A DNA stretch of 64,000 bases from Doryteuthis pealeii (Eukaryota > Mollusca > Cephalopoda > Myopsida > Loliginidae). The notes below the pieces were generated by a model that worked only from the letters and a program-made list of their open reading frames with translations, ran no database searches and was not told the origin of the DNA. Position numbers and translations under genes: made by a program. Within the stretch, counting starts at the first letter, position 1. Every line of letters starts with the position of its first letter. Shown one piece after another: positions 45,165 to 56,280 of this stretch. The DNA lies in NCBI GenBank assembly GCA_023376005.1, contig CM042157.1:50646817-50710816 (forward strand), read 5' to 3'.

Positions 45165-45525
45165 CTCATCATCATCAGGTCATGTTGGCAGCACAGATAA
45201 GCATGACTCTCTCTCTACAACCATCCCTATCAATCACCGCCCCTAGGAGGTCCTTCGCACAGCATCCAGAATCCTCACAGAGCTGTTGGTTTTTGCTGAT
45301 CAGCCTACAATGGTGTGTCTATGTGTAAGTGTCCACAGGAGAACATTTATGAATTAATCCTTACTTCTTGAGCAAAGTCCAGCATGTCTCGTTCGTCTTA
45401 CTCAGTTGGTTTGCATAATAAGAGACTAGTGGCCATACAGCTGCTTTCTAGTGGGGGTGCTGCTTCTAAGATTTGATCAAAACCATACAGCATCCTCGTG
45501 TAGCTCCCATCTTTTTCTCAAAGCG
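45165..45525 (-). pseudogene. LINE RT C-terminal tail fragment
   Basis: Same element as 41510-42140: the + strand begins with a short CATCATCAT run and GTTGGCAGCACAGATAAGCA, and later has GCATGTCTCGTTCGTCTTAC. On the reverse strand this gives the HAGH.. and ...KSWKQHP-type segments with frame breaks. Confidence 0.65.
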
Positions 45526-45591
45526 CTAAGGGTCACTTTTTTAGAATATCCTAATTCATTTAAAAAAAGCATACACTTTTAAAGCAATCCT

Positions 45592-45595
<4 letters not shown>

Positions 45596-45654
<59 letters not shown>
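45596..45654. repeat. (TA)n microsatellite
   Basis: Uninterrupted TA run of about 58 bp. Confidence 0.95.
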
Positions 45655-45656
<2 letters not shown>

Positions 45657-45659
45657 TAG

Positions 45660-46850
45660 TCATCCACAGACATTGTGTTTTCAATGTATCACATCTCCTC
45701 ATTGTGGCTAGACATAACAGACTACCTCCAGACTACCTGAGTTTGTGGAGTTTTTTGGTGTTTTCCAGGACAACTGCTGAATTTGGGTGACCTGAGCATT
45801 CAGCATCATTTGTATCTGTACGACCATCAGCATAAAATTTTAACACATGTCATTTGAAGGTTAGCACTTCATAAAAATCATATGGATATTTTATTAGTGG
45901 TGCTATCTATATGTCATGCCCAGGACTTATTGAGTGATATGTTATATATATTTATGCTAGGTAAGATAACACGAATAGCTACCCCTATAGTGATTTTCCA
46001 TAGTCTTTTCCTTTTTTTTTTTTTCACATACATATGTACAGTCAAAAATGTTTTTATGTTTCTGCTGTGAAAGCCACAAATTATGGACCAATCAAGAACT
46101 TTTCTTAAAGACCATAATCAAAATCTAAATTCTCTGCCAGAAATGGTTTTTATGGGTTCCACTTTATCAGGTCATTGAATTCTTTGGTCAGAATTACAAA
46201 CTCCACCCAAATCAAAGAATTAGTCATCCACTTGGCCACAGAGAAAATAAGATGAATGTTGATGAACCAAAAGAAACCCTCAAGACTTCAAGAAAAGGAA
46301 TTTGGCCAGAGTGATTGCCAACAGTTATGCTGAGCAAGAGGCAATTCTTAGTTTAATTCAATGATTAGAGCATAGGACTGCAGTCTGAGAAGGCTAATGT
46401 TTTACTAGTTTAATGACATGAAAGTTAAACTAAATTATTCCTTACTTTTAGGATTGAGTTATGTTTGAAAAAAAAATTAATTTCAATTGGTTCTAATTAG
46501 TCGTACCTTGCAATTAAGTAAAAAACTGACCTGTCTCTTACTTCACATTCGTATGTTAACTTTTATAAGCATTCAACCCGGCCAACATTTTGGCTCTTAA
46601 TAAGTCAATCGTTCCCTTTCTTAGAAATCTTACAAAATGATTTTTTTTTTTTTTTTTTAAATTCTTAAAATGTCACAGATGTAAACAAATGATCATTCAG
46701 GAATTCCAACTTCATGGGTGTAAACCATTTTCTGAGAGCTGGTGATCCCTGGTGTTTTTAGTCAGTCTGGCATTTTGATCATTGGGCAGTTCGGGGCACT
46801 CTGGTAGATAAAGGATTAAGTTAGAACTAAAGACCATTCTCTTCATATGG
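45660..46850. other. No gene seen
   Basis: Non-repetitive AT-rich DNA. A weak tRNA-like phrase (AATTCAATGATTAGAGCATAG, near 46359) lacks a B box at the right distance. Confidence 0.4.
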
Positions 46851-46854
46851 CTTT

Positions 46855-47165
46855 GATTGATTGATTATAATGGCATGTCAACCTGTCCAGAGTTATTATA
46901 TGCCTACAGGTTAGGGAATCATGTTTATATTTACATTTTTTATGTAATTGTTTCTTAAGAGGTTTTGGGGTTTTTTTACCCACAATCCCATTGAATAATT
47001 TCTAAACAGATCTATTTGACCAATAGATTGGTCACTGACAGGCACTACAACTCCAAGTCAAAATGGACCTAAGAGTAATAACAATAAAGAGGTCCTCCAT
47101 ACAGCCCAGATGTCCAGAACTGGAACCTCACCATCAGATGCAGTTTAGTGTCCTACCCAGAACAC
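46855..47165 (-). mobile_element. RNase H-LINE tail and family D fragment
   Basis: TTGATTATAATGGCATGTCA and CTACAGGTTAGGGAATCATG (46860-46925) match the LINE tail at 6800-6880. From about 47005, ATTTGACCAATAGATTGGTC and TCACCATCAGATGCAGTTTA belong to family D. Confidence 0.55.
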
Positions 47166-47302
47166 ACATCATATGGTTTTGTACTTGTCATATAGTTACA
47201 TAAAAAATCACATACTAAATACTTGTATATACTAATAAAATTACTGATTTTTATTTTGGTTCTTATTGTTAAAATATCTACTCCTTTATATTGTAAAAAT
47301 AA

Positions 47303-47470
47303 GGACTAGTTCAGTAGAGCATTCACTTTGGAATGACAAGGTTCCAAGTTTGATACCAGTCCTTGTCAATTTAGTGCATGAATAGCACCGCTTGGGTAAT
47401 TTGATTTGTGAGATAAAGGATCTGGAAGCTGATGGTAGGTGTTGTCTCTACATTAGCAAAATAAACATCC
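47303..47470 (+). mobile_element. tRNA-Lys-like SINE, diverged
   Basis: Head GGACTAGTTCAGTAGAGCAT, B-box region AGTTTGATACCAGTCC, and a shortened body joined to a Helitron-like piece. Confidence 0.65.
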
Positions 47471-47545
47471 TGCAACACCCTTTGCTTAAAAATGAGACTG
47501 TCTAAATCTTCCAAGATGAAATACAAAAATGTAAATCCTGATTTT
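47471..47545 (+). mobile_element. Helitron-like fragment
   Basis: CTTAAAAATGAGACTGTCTA, AATCTTCCAAGATGAAATAC and TAAATCCTGATT follow the order of the 5.4-kb copy. Confidence 0.6.
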
Positions 47546-47549
47546 TGTT

Positions 47550-47606
47550 GATAAAAATGTTTGCCTCTCTTCGGCCCAATGAAAGAGGGTTTGAGAGGCA
47601 AACATT
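47550..47606. repeat. Short hairpin
   Basis: AATGTTTGCCTCTC and GAGAGGCAAACATT are inverted around a ~30-bp loop. Confidence 0.7.
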
Positions 47607-47859
47607 ATTCCAGTGATATGGAAAAGAAATATGTAGTTAAGAAGTAGCTCAAAAAACAGTTAACAGAATCTTACGGGGCAGGGATACATGCTCTCATTCA
47701 AAGGTGGAACATTGCTATTCAGAGAAACGGTGACTATATGGAGAAGTAGGGATGTGATCCACAGAGGACCAACTTGATTTTGATGTATGATGCATGTTCC
47801 TGTGTTGGTAATTATACCTGTCCTAAACAAAATGGCATTACTTTTTGACTCACCCTCGT

Positions 47860-48365
47860 ATATCGTAACAAAATATATTACACTCAAAACATTTTTCTGT
47901 AACAAAATATATTACAGAAAAATGTTTTGAGTCTGAAAGAAAAAGAAAATTTTAAATGGTGGTTTTTGACATCTTTAAATTTATTTTTTATTTTTAAGTG
48001 TTTATTTATATCTCCAGAATCTAAGGGGGAAAAAAAGAAGTAAAAACAAACGAAAATTATGTCATTGACTTTTTACATATAGAACTATTTGGCAATAGCT
48101 CTTAAGTAAACATATCAAACATTGTAATAATTAAATTATCATAATGTGGTATATCCACAGGCCCTGCTAGTATGTATATGTAATAGAGCAGAATAAACAG
48201 GATATCTCCTACCTTCAAATAGTACTTGTAAAATCCATATTAACCATGGATAATATACTGCAACAAAATATATTACAGAAAAATGTTTTGAGCCAGAAAA
48301 AAAAAATTTCAAGTGTTGGTTTTTGATATCTTTAAATGCTTTTTTTTATTCTTAAGTGTTCATTT
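47860..48365. repeat. Direct/inverted repeat of an AACAAAATATATTACAG unit
   Basis: A hairpin at about 47869-47928 (CTCAAAACATTTTTCTGTAA and its inverse) is followed by ~110 bp. The right arm plus flank recurs in direct orientation at 48262-48390 (GGTTTTTGATATCTTTAAAT). A Helitron-like 3' end lies between the two copies. Confidence 0.65.
48066..48170 (+). mobile_element. Helitron-like 3' end
   Basis: It has AATAGCTCTTAAGTAAACAT, then hairpin TGTGG-TATAT-CCACA, GGCCCTG and a CTAG terminus (48167-48170) followed by T. The 5' part is missing. Confidence 0.7.
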
Positions 48366-48991
48366 ACATCTTCAGAATTTAAGGAAAAATACAAATCAAA
48401 CAAAAACAAGCAAACAAACAAAAATTATGTCATCGACTGACCTTTTTTTTTTAAGATAATAATCCTTTTTTTTTTTTTTCAAAGGAAGGAAAAAAAGAAA
48501 GAAAAAAGAAAAAAAAATGACATAAAACCCAAGAGACAATTTTTTTTTAAATCAAATGTATTAGTGGATGAGTGGTTGTCTAGTTTAGAGAGAGTCAAGG
48601 GTATTTGGGTTTTTTTTGTTTTGTTTCTATTAATATATTTTTAATATGTTTTTTTCTCAAGTTGTTCAAAGTTTCTGATGTTATATGATACCAGTTTCCT
48701 GACATTCACATTTCCTCTAACTTTAACTCATTTTACATACTTTTTATAGCTGTATATATACTACTACTATCAATTTTGTTATTATTACTATTATTGTTAT
48801 TATTATTTCATTATTATGCATACTACATCTGCACTGACATTTCTACTAATTCAACTCTTACTACTATTTTTGTTATTCTTCCCACTAAGTCACCAAGAAC
48901 AGATAACTAAAACAGATTTGATATTGCAACAGTATAATACTATTTTTTTTTTTTTTTACTAATTCTTTTGTTATTAAAAATCTTTTAAGTA

Positions 48992-48994
<3 letters not shown>

Positions 48995-49036
<42 letters not shown>

Positions 49037-49040
49037 TTAT
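48995..49040. repeat. (CTAT)n microsatellite
   Basis: CTAT tetranucleotide run just before the foldback at 49134. Confidence 0.95.
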
Positions 49041-49133
49041 CTATGAAGAAAGAAATGGATATAAAATCTGATAATGTAAATCTTTATAAAGTTTGTGAAA
49101 AAAACAAAAAAATAAGTTGAAAATTTACATTTC

Positions 49134-49355
49134 TGAAGCCAACACAATAGCGTTTCGGTTTTATTTAAACCATCAACAGGGCTAATAGTCATTAATCATA
49201 ATGATTTGCATTTCGAGAATCAACAAAATCCTTTAAACATCTTAAATAAAGGCTCACAAGCTTTTGCTTGTTACACAATTTTCTTTCATATGATTAATGA
49301 CTATTAGCCCTGTTGATGGTTTAAATAAAACCGAAACACTATAGCGTCAGCTTCA
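49134..49355. mobile_element. Foldback element with ~66-bp arms
   Basis: Arms at 49134-49199 and 49290-49355 share CATCAACAGGGCTAATAGTC and its complement with about four mismatches, around a 90-bp spacer. The flanks are (CTAT)n on the left and short TA runs on the right. Confidence 0.75.
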
Positions 49356-49486
49356 AAAATATCTATGATTTTCATTGTTTATTTGTATATATATATATTT
49401 TCATATATTTGTTTGTATATATATATGTATGTAACCATAACCCAGCAAAACCAGCAGACCACAGTAAGATTTTTATAGAGTAATAT

Positions 49487-49711
49487 GGGACTGGTATAGC
49501 TCAGTCAGTAGAACACCCACCTAGGAATCATAAGGTTCCTGTTTCAATACTAGTCCCCGCAAATTCTGGCGATGATTAGCACAGATTAGGTAATCTGTGC
49601 AGTAAAGTGAGGAGCAAAAAAAATCCCCCTGGTCTAGCACTAGTGAAAAGAAGATAGACTCCTTCGCTGTCTGGTTGTTACCAACAATAGGCTATTCCAC
49701 CAACTTTACTT
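49487..49711 (+). mobile_element. tRNA-Lys-like SINE
   Basis: Head GGACTGGTATAGCTCAGTCA, B-box region GTTTCAATACTAGTCCC. The body is short of the GCTGATGGTAGGTGTGGC segment and ends CCAACTTTACTTAC. Confidence 0.8.
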
Positions 49712-49817
49712 ACTTTTATACTTAAAAGGCCCTAACTTAGAGAATAAAGTAACTTCCAATCAAATTTGTAACAAAATGATGATTTTGTGGGGTTAAATCA
49801 AATGTACCAATAAAATT

Positions 49818-50069
49818 AGGGGCCATTTAGCTCAGTCGGTAGAACATCTGCCTAGGAACCACAAGGTTTCTAGTTCAATACCAGTTCTCACCAACTCAGC
49901 GTATGAGTAGCACAGGGATCTGTGCGGTAAAGTAAGGAGCTGATAGTAGGTGTGGCGCTCCACCTCAGATGCAAAAACAATCTCCTTGGTTTAGTGCTAG
50001 TGAAAAGGGGATAGACTCCCTCACTGTCTGGCTGATATCGACTTTAGGCCATCCTGACAACTTTACTTA
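49818..50069 (+). mobile_element. tRNA-Lys-like SINE, full length
   Basis: Head GGGGCCATTTAGCTCAGTCG, B-box region AGTTCAATACCAGTTCTC, full body with GGAGCTGATAGTAGGTGTGG and end CTGACAACTTTACTTAC. The best-preserved copy of this subfamily. Confidence 0.85.
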
Positions 50070-50419
50070 CCAATGAAATTATATTTTAAAAAGTTGGGTT
50101 GTGGTATCTTTAATTTTGTTTTATTTCTAAAAGATTTAATTTAAACCTCCAGAATTTTTAAAAAAAAAAAAAAAGGGAAAAAATTATGTCAATAGTTTAT
50201 TACTAACATTTTTTTAAGGAAGAAAAAACAAAGAAAAAAAAATATTTTAATTTAAAAACAAAAAGATTTTCTTTTTTAAATCAAATGTGCTTCCAAGAAA
50301 AAAAAAGCAAGCAATTTTTTACCGGATAAAACTTAATTGCTTTTGGCTAGAAAGGAAAGAAAAAGAAAATTAAAATCTGTCTCTGGCTATCCTGGAAAAG
50401 ACAGACAATATACAAAGGT

Positions 50420-50950
50420 CGACTGAAAAGTTCATAGGGTAACCAAGATACTCTTATGGAATGTGAACAAAAAAGGTTTATTTTTCAACATAGACTCTCT
50501 TGAAGTTAGCATATGGAGGCATGTAGTGTAATGGTTAGAGTTGTTGGAAATGGACTTGTCAACCCGAGTTCAAATCCCAGACAAGGCTGTTTACATTTCA
50601 CATAGCACTAATACCCTTGGGAAAGGTATGAATCCAACTACTCTACCTCCAGCTATAGGTAAACAGTAGGGCAGACTAGGCTCTTTAACCCTGGCTAAGT
50701 AACCAGTCTAGGAGAAGGAAAATTCTGAATTCAAACCAGTTAAACTCCACTTAAGAAATTGACTTAGTGTCATATCCTGCTTGTGCAGAAGTGTTGGGTA
50801 AATATATAGACTCCTTTGCAATCCACATTTCTTCCATCAGTCTTGAAGTGTTTGAATCCCATTGGTCAAAAAAAATCCTCAACAGCAGATATGACTTCAT
50901 CATCTGAACTTTTCAGCCAATGAACTTTTCAGCCTCATATCACCTCTTCA
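50420..50950 (-). pseudogene. Mariner-like transposase remnant split by a SINE
   Basis: The reverse strand reads DDEVISAVEDFF and FKHFKTDGRNVDCKG (50945-50812); after skipping the SINE it resumes as VYVEK (about 50500) and ends near GGTCGACTGAAAAGTTC-type terminal sequence. The pattern is the C-terminal end of a mariner-type transposase (W..C....G.YVEK). Only the last ~60 residues remain. Confidence 0.6.
50511..50810 (+). mobile_element. tRNA-derived SINE, subfamily C, full length
   Basis: GGCATGTAGTGTAATGGTTA (head), GAGTTCAAATCCCAGACA (B box), CTAATACCCTTGGGAAAGGT, AACCAGTCTAGGAGAAGGAA and GTGTCATATCCTGCTTGTGC. It interrupts the mariner remnant, so it inserted later. Confidence 0.8.
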
Positions 50951-51404
50951 TATATCATTAAAAATGCATAATTATTATTAAAAAAAAATGTAATAAATTG
51001 ATTTTACTCATTACTGAACAAAACGAAAGAAATAATTACAAAACAATAGAAAAAAAATGTTTGTTTATGCAAACTCAATTCTAACTGGCCTTGTGCCCAG
51101 AGTCTATGAATACTTCTTTGACTTGAGAGATCACGCACCTGGCATGGATGTTAGGTGATCTCTAAAAATGAACAGCTCAGTTCCAGGGGGCTTTCTCCCC
51201 AGGCACAAAGGCAAGCTGCCCCCTAAACTAAAAGAGGCATGGGCTGGGTTGATTGTCCAGCACCTCAAGTGGAATACCAACAAAACTGAGCAATTCTTTT
51301 TAACTGCCCCCAGGAGTCATGCTTCCTACAAGGCACACCACATTAAACTGACCTTGTGTCACATGCTCACACCATAGGGAGTTTGTAAAATACTGAATCT
51401 ATGA

Positions 51405-51800
51405 GCTCCCTCTGATCAATTGGTTAGTTATGTCAAGCCCTAGTACATATATGATTGTCCCAACCCTATTGCCTTTCTAGCAAGCCCCAACCCTTTTTTA
51501 TCATATATGTGCTAGAAGGTGGTAGCTGAGGGTCTTCTTGTCCTAGGTATGACGTTAAACTCTATCTGATGGTGAAGTTCCAGTTCTGGAGCTCTGGAGT
51601 ATATGGAGTATATTACTTTATTACTCCCAGGTCCAATCTGACCAGGAGTGGTAGTACCTGTCAGTGATAGGTCCCATCTATGGGTTAAATTAAAAAAAAA
51701 AAAACAGAGTTTAAAAACAATGTTTAAACAAAAACGTCTTCAGTATAAAATGACCCAATAGGTTGATATGCCATAAAACCAACCAACCAACCAACCAACT
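51405..51800 (+). mobile_element. Family D 3' portion with CCAA tail
   Basis: It begins at TGATCAATTGGTTAGTTATG, passes CTCTATCTGATGGTGAAGTT and TAGGTCCCATCTATGGGTTA, and ends GATATGCCATAAAACCAACCAACC. Confidence 0.75.
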
Positions 51801-52054
51801 GAATCTATGAGTGTGGAGTACAGCTGCTGTGTTACAATGGTCAGAAAAAAGACAAAATATATCTTGAGTGGAATATAAAGAATAACAGTTTAATCAGTTT
51901 TCATCTATTAATAATAGAGATTGGATGTATTTCTGTCTGTAACCAAAACTATGTCACAGCTTACGTCATTATATTCTTGTGTTATTTACACTCAAAATTT
52001 GAGTAAGCAATTTTTAAAATTGTTTTTTTAGTCCTGCCTTTTTTTTTTTTCAGT

Positions 52055-52372
52055 AACAAGAAGTTAACTAAAAAGTTTGCAAATAAATAAATACTAACAA
52101 TTTTGTGTAAAATTTATGCACAAAATATTCAAAATAATTATTTGATTAATAATTAATAGATGCATGCAACATTTTATTTGAGGGGGACAGAAGTTTCATT
52201 TTAAATTGTTTGATTTTTGTAAAAAAAATAAAACAATTTGAAATGAAACTTCCTTAAATAAATTTGATGATTTTACTTACTTATGATACAAACCCTCTGA
52301 CATTGAATTTTTAACTTCACCCCACTCAGGCAATATCTTTAAAAACTAATTTTTACACTGCCCAGAGGGTGT
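52055..52372 (+). repeat. ~315-bp unclassified repeat, copy 1
   Basis: Contains TTTTATTTGAGGGGGACAGA, ACAAACCCTCTGACATTGAA and TTTTTACACTGCCCAGAGGG. An inverted second copy lies at 59600-59908, on the other side of the JAKMIP exon. Confidence 0.7.
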
Positions 52373-52790
52373 GTTTTTTTTTTTGTTTTGTTGCTAGTAA
52401 AACTAATATCAGTAAAAAAAAAATGGAAAAAATCTGATATAAGAATGTCTCATTGAACATTATTTTTCACTTCCTAGCCATAACAAATGTAAACATGGTT
52501 GAAGGACAATGGTGTTGTTTCACTATTGTGGATGTTGCAAAAGAGGAAGAAGACCTATACCTCAAATGCAAGATATCCTCAAAATATTCAGTTGAACATT
52601 ATATCCCTATTCCTAGCTATTACAGATATAAATAAGGATAAGGGTGTTTGCGTAGTATGTATTTGCACAGCTTTATAAAATATGTCTCAGCCACAATGTT
52701 TTGCCATAACTAAGCTAGGCTTAATAAATAAGAACTGTATTAAATATCAAATTTACATCATTTTTTTTAATTCTGTGAATAGACTTTTTT

Positions 52791-53350
52791 TTAAATCAAA
52801 ATTATTAAATATTCAAATTCTGCAAATAACATTTTGAATTTTTCTTAGTACATTTTTTTTCATTTTTATTAGAAAAAAAAAAGATCTTCTAATTATCTTT
52901 AATTTTAGATAATTATAATTTTCTATTAATATTTACTTATCTTTTCTTCAGAATAAATAGATAAATTTTAATTCAAAATCATTAAATATTCAAATTTTGC
53001 AAATAAAGGTTTGAATTCTGAATTTTTATTCATACATTTTGTTTTCATTTTTAGTAAAACAAAAAATATTTCTTTAATTATTTTTAATTTTGAATAATCA
53101 TAATAGTCTATTAATATCTATTTATTTTTTCTTCAAAATAAATTAATAAATTTCAATTCAAAAATCATTGAATATTCAAAATCTATAAATGAAGTTTTGA
53201 ATTCTGAATTTCTATTTGTATATTTTGGTTTTGTTTTTAGTAAAAAAAAAAAAAAAGAAATATCTTTTTAAATTATCTTAATTTTTTTGAAATTCTGTCT
53301 ATTGATACCTAGTTATCTTTTCTTTAGAATAAATAAATAAAAAATATTTA
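52791..53350. repeat. ~180-bp tandem repeat, about 3 copies
   Basis: Units start near 52791, 52968 and 53151, with a partial one at about 53335 (AATTCAAAATCATTAAATAT as core phrase). Each unit ends with TTATCTTTTCTTCAGAATAA. The spacing is 177-185 bp. Non-coding. Confidence 0.8.
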
Positions 53351-53359
53351 ATTAAAAAA

Positions 53360-54770
53360 AGATTATTTTACTAATTAATCCTGATTGTTTATTTATATTT
53401 ACTTTTTTTTTCTTGACTTTTTCAGAAAGACATGATGCCAAGTGGAATTAAAGATATACAAGATTCATCTCTTTTATTTTCACATGACTGATTTCCATTG
53501 CCATCATTTTGGTTGAGTCTACTTCAAAAGGAATTATGCACCAAAAAGTCACCATCAACATCTGTACACTTTTTAAACTAAAACTTCTGGATCCATTTAT
53601 TTCCAATATTTCTAAGAAAAGATAATAAATAATCCAGTGAATATGTTCCACAGTTTTAAGTGATACATATGTATTGCACATATTGAAAATTTCATTAAAC
53701 TCTTTCAATGTGGGAGATTGTTTTTGTTAGAGTATCACTGGTATGTACTTATCTCTTAAAATAAAATTAACTTTTCAGCCTTCAACTGCTGATAAGTTTC
53801 AATGATAAACTGTACAAAGTTGCATTAGTTGAATTGGATTGATAATTCTTAATGCATTTAAATGACAACATACAAACGAATGTTTTCAAAGTTAAAGTGC
53901 ATAAATTCCAGTTATAAATAGTAGAGTGTATTTATTTTGTTTGATGATAGAAAAAACAGCTGAAAAAACAAAAAGGATTAATTTTGAAAACCATCTAAAC
54001 ATTTTTCTTGATCATTTTGGAATTGCTAAAACAACAAGGAAAAAAAAAGCAATCCATTTTTTTTAAAATAGCCTTTGGCTAGAAGTGAAAAAAAAATTAA
54101 AATTTGTCTCTTGCTATCAAAGACAAATCCAACTCCCATATGTTTTAAAGTTGTTTCTGTTTCTTAAAACAGAAAAATAAAATCTTGGAAAAGAAAACAA
54201 ATATTATAACCTCTTTTTTTTTTTGTAAAACGAGCAGAAAAAAATCATAAAAATAATCACTATTTTGATGGTAGATAATCATACCATTCTCACATCTTTC
54301 TTAGATATCTGGATATATTTTAATTGAATAAACAGATTTACCTGTGTAATTATTAAAAAATAGATGTATTAAATTGATTTTGATATAAAAGTATATGAGT
54401 TAACATACTAAATATAAACAAAAACATAAAATATATCATTTTATTATTTATACAATTCCAAGATTTAACAAAATATTTTTTTAAATATCAAAAGTATTAA
54501 TGCAGAAATATACATAAATATGCACACATAGATATACATATATATGAATATATTACAAAAAGTTTAGAGATGTACATATATACATATATAGAAAATTACA
54601 AACCAAACAAGATATATATAGTAAATACAGATATTTTCTCAAGATAAGAAAAAATACATGCCTATGAATAGATAAATATATGCATAACATACAAAGACTT
54701 ATTTATCAGCTACTTAAAAATTTATAAGCTGATACAAAGTCTATTCATTAACTTTATTTGAGCTGAATAT
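53360..54770. other. AT-rich region upstream of JAKMIP exon
   Basis: No other exon, promoter motif or known repeat could be identified. This stretch may hold 5' UTR, promoter or an upstream intron of the JAKMIP gene, but the transcript start cannot be read from the sequence. Confidence 0.35.
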
Positions 54771-54854
54771 TTGTGAGTGAGAAACACTGGGCTTATATTC
54801 AAACCAAAACAAAACAAAACAAAAAAAAAGGATTTTAAAAAGTTCAAATTCAAA

Positions 54855-55952
54855 ATGAGTTCTTCAGGTGCTTCCAATATCACAGAGAGGGGAGATGAAA
54901 CAAATCAATCAGAGAAAGGTCACTTAAAAGATGAGGTCAAGAAGGAAATAAAAAGTGATGTCAAAAGTCAGATTCCAGTCAAATGTGAGGAAAAAGGAGA
55001 AATAAAAAGTGAGAGCAAAGGTCAGTCAAAAAGTGAGACCAAAGGTCAAGCGAAATGTCAAAACAAAAATGAAGGGAAACACAAAGATGAAGATAAAAGT
55101 GACTTAAAGAATGAAGGCAAGGGACTGGCCAAAAATGAGGGTAAAGGTCAAGCCAAAGGTCAAGCCAAAGGTCAAGCTAAAGCTGAGGCCAAAACAGAAA
55201 TAAAAAGTGAGAGCAAAAGTGAAAACAAAGCTGAGACCAAAGATGAAATAAGCAGTGATGTCAAAGGTCAAATCAAAACTGAGGTCAGAAGTGAATCAAA
55301 AAATGAAATAAAAAATGACAGCAAAGGAGAAACGAAATCTGATACAAAACTTTCACTTCGGACAAAATATGACCCAGGAACGTCAAATGCTGGCAATCTT
55401 CGGTTCATCAATGACGAATTACGAAACCATGTTACAAAACTACGAAACCAACTCGAAGCAGAAAAGGGAAATCTTAAACAAGCCCATCGTCAGAAAGTTC
55501 TTGAAATAAAAAATGTTCGAGAACAAGAACAGAAGAAGACACTGGCTACCATTATTGAACTCAAAAAGAAATTCCATGAAGAAAAAATGCGGGAAGCTGA
55601 AAATGCCAGGGAGATATTGACACAGAAGTTTGAAATTGAAAAGTCCAAAGCTCTGAAACTGAAAGATACAGAAATGTTGAAAATAAAACAAGAGCTTGAT
55701 GTTAAAGAAAAGATGCTGAATAAACTGTTGGCCCAATCAAATGCAAATAAAGGAACATCCGATACAGGAAAAACAAAACTTTTGGATGAGTTAAGTGAAC
55801 TACGAAGCACCAAGAGACAATTAGAAGAATCATTATCACAGGCAACAGTTGTCGAAAAACACCACAGTGAAAATCTAAGGAAATTGTGTGATAGTTATGA
55901 AACGGAACTTGTTCGTGTTCGGAGAGATTCACATCTGGAGATACGACAATTG
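54855..55952 (+). CDS. JAKMIP: JAKMIP-family protein, first coding exon (partial gene)
   Basis: It encodes the N-terminal 366 residues of a Janus kinase and microtubule-interacting protein homologue. Vertebrate JAKMIPs are cytoplasmic coiled-coil proteins that bind JAK-family kinases, microtubules and RNA/GABA-B receptor complexes. Residues 1-170 are Lys/Glu/Ser-rich with short KGQAK and KSE.K repeats. From about residue 184 a long coiled coil starts (FINDELRNHVTKLRNQLEAE), with REQEQKKTLATIIELKKKFH and the closing DSHLEIRQL, matching the family's conserved N-terminal block in order and spacing. The start is chosen as the first in-frame ATG after the TGA at 54774-54776, with A at -3. The reading frame ends in phase 0 at a GTAAGT donor; the open frame continues only nine codons into the intron. 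Later exons are outside the window. Confidence 0.82.
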
Positions 55953-56280
55953 GTAAGTAGTAAAGTATATATCTTAGTATGAACACTTATATGCATGTAG
56001 TTGATTGTTTTGTTTTACAGCATATCAACCCTTTTTGGGTCATTTTATGCCAAGTCAAGTAATTCACATCTGGAGATACGACAATTGGTAAGTAGAAAAG
56101 TATATATCTTGGTATGAAAACATGTGTATGTGGTTGGTTGTTTTGTTTTGTTTTATGGTATATCAACCCTTTTTGGGTTATTTAATGCCAAATCAAGTAA
56201 TTCACATCTGAAAATACAACAATTGATAAGTAGTAAACTATATATCTTGGCACGAACACTTAGATGCATATGGTTGATGT
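55928..56280 (+). repeat. Tandem triplication of exon 3' end plus donor (~136 bp units)
   Basis: TTCACATCTGGAGATACGAC starts at 55928 and 56063 and, diverged, at 56201. Each unit has the last 25 bp of the exon, the donor, ~60 bp of intron and a short retroelement tail (ATATCAACCCTTTTTGGGT). Unit 2 keeps an intact GTAAGT; unit 3 has lost it (ATAAGT). Unit 3 is cut off by the SINE at 56281. Confidence 0.9.
55953..55958 (+). promoter_or_regulatory. 5' splice site of JAKMIP exon
   Basis: CAATTG|GTAAGT is a strong consensus donor and coincides with the point where protein similarity to JAKMIP stops (after ...IRQL). In vertebrate JAKMIP1 the family's next residues begin a new segment here, consistent with a conserved phase-0 junction (inferred). 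Confidence 0.75.

Noticed and set aside
46340..46420. Possible tRNA gene near AATGATTAGAGCATAGG
   Set aside because: No B box at the right distance and no pairing acceptor stem.
52453..52635. 60-codon + frame upstream of JAKMIP
   Set aside because: Covers a short imperfect direct duplication (TTGAACATTAT...CCTAGC) and has no resemblance to a known protein; not adopted as an exon.
53448..53708. 86-codon reverse frame near JAKMIP
   Set aside because: No recognisable domain, and it lies opposite AT-rich DNA; probably chance.
54777..54854. Extension of the JAKMIP frame upstream of the first ATG
   Set aside because: The open frame begins at a GTG codon directly after a TGA, and the extra residues come from an A-rich tract; the first ATG is at 54855.
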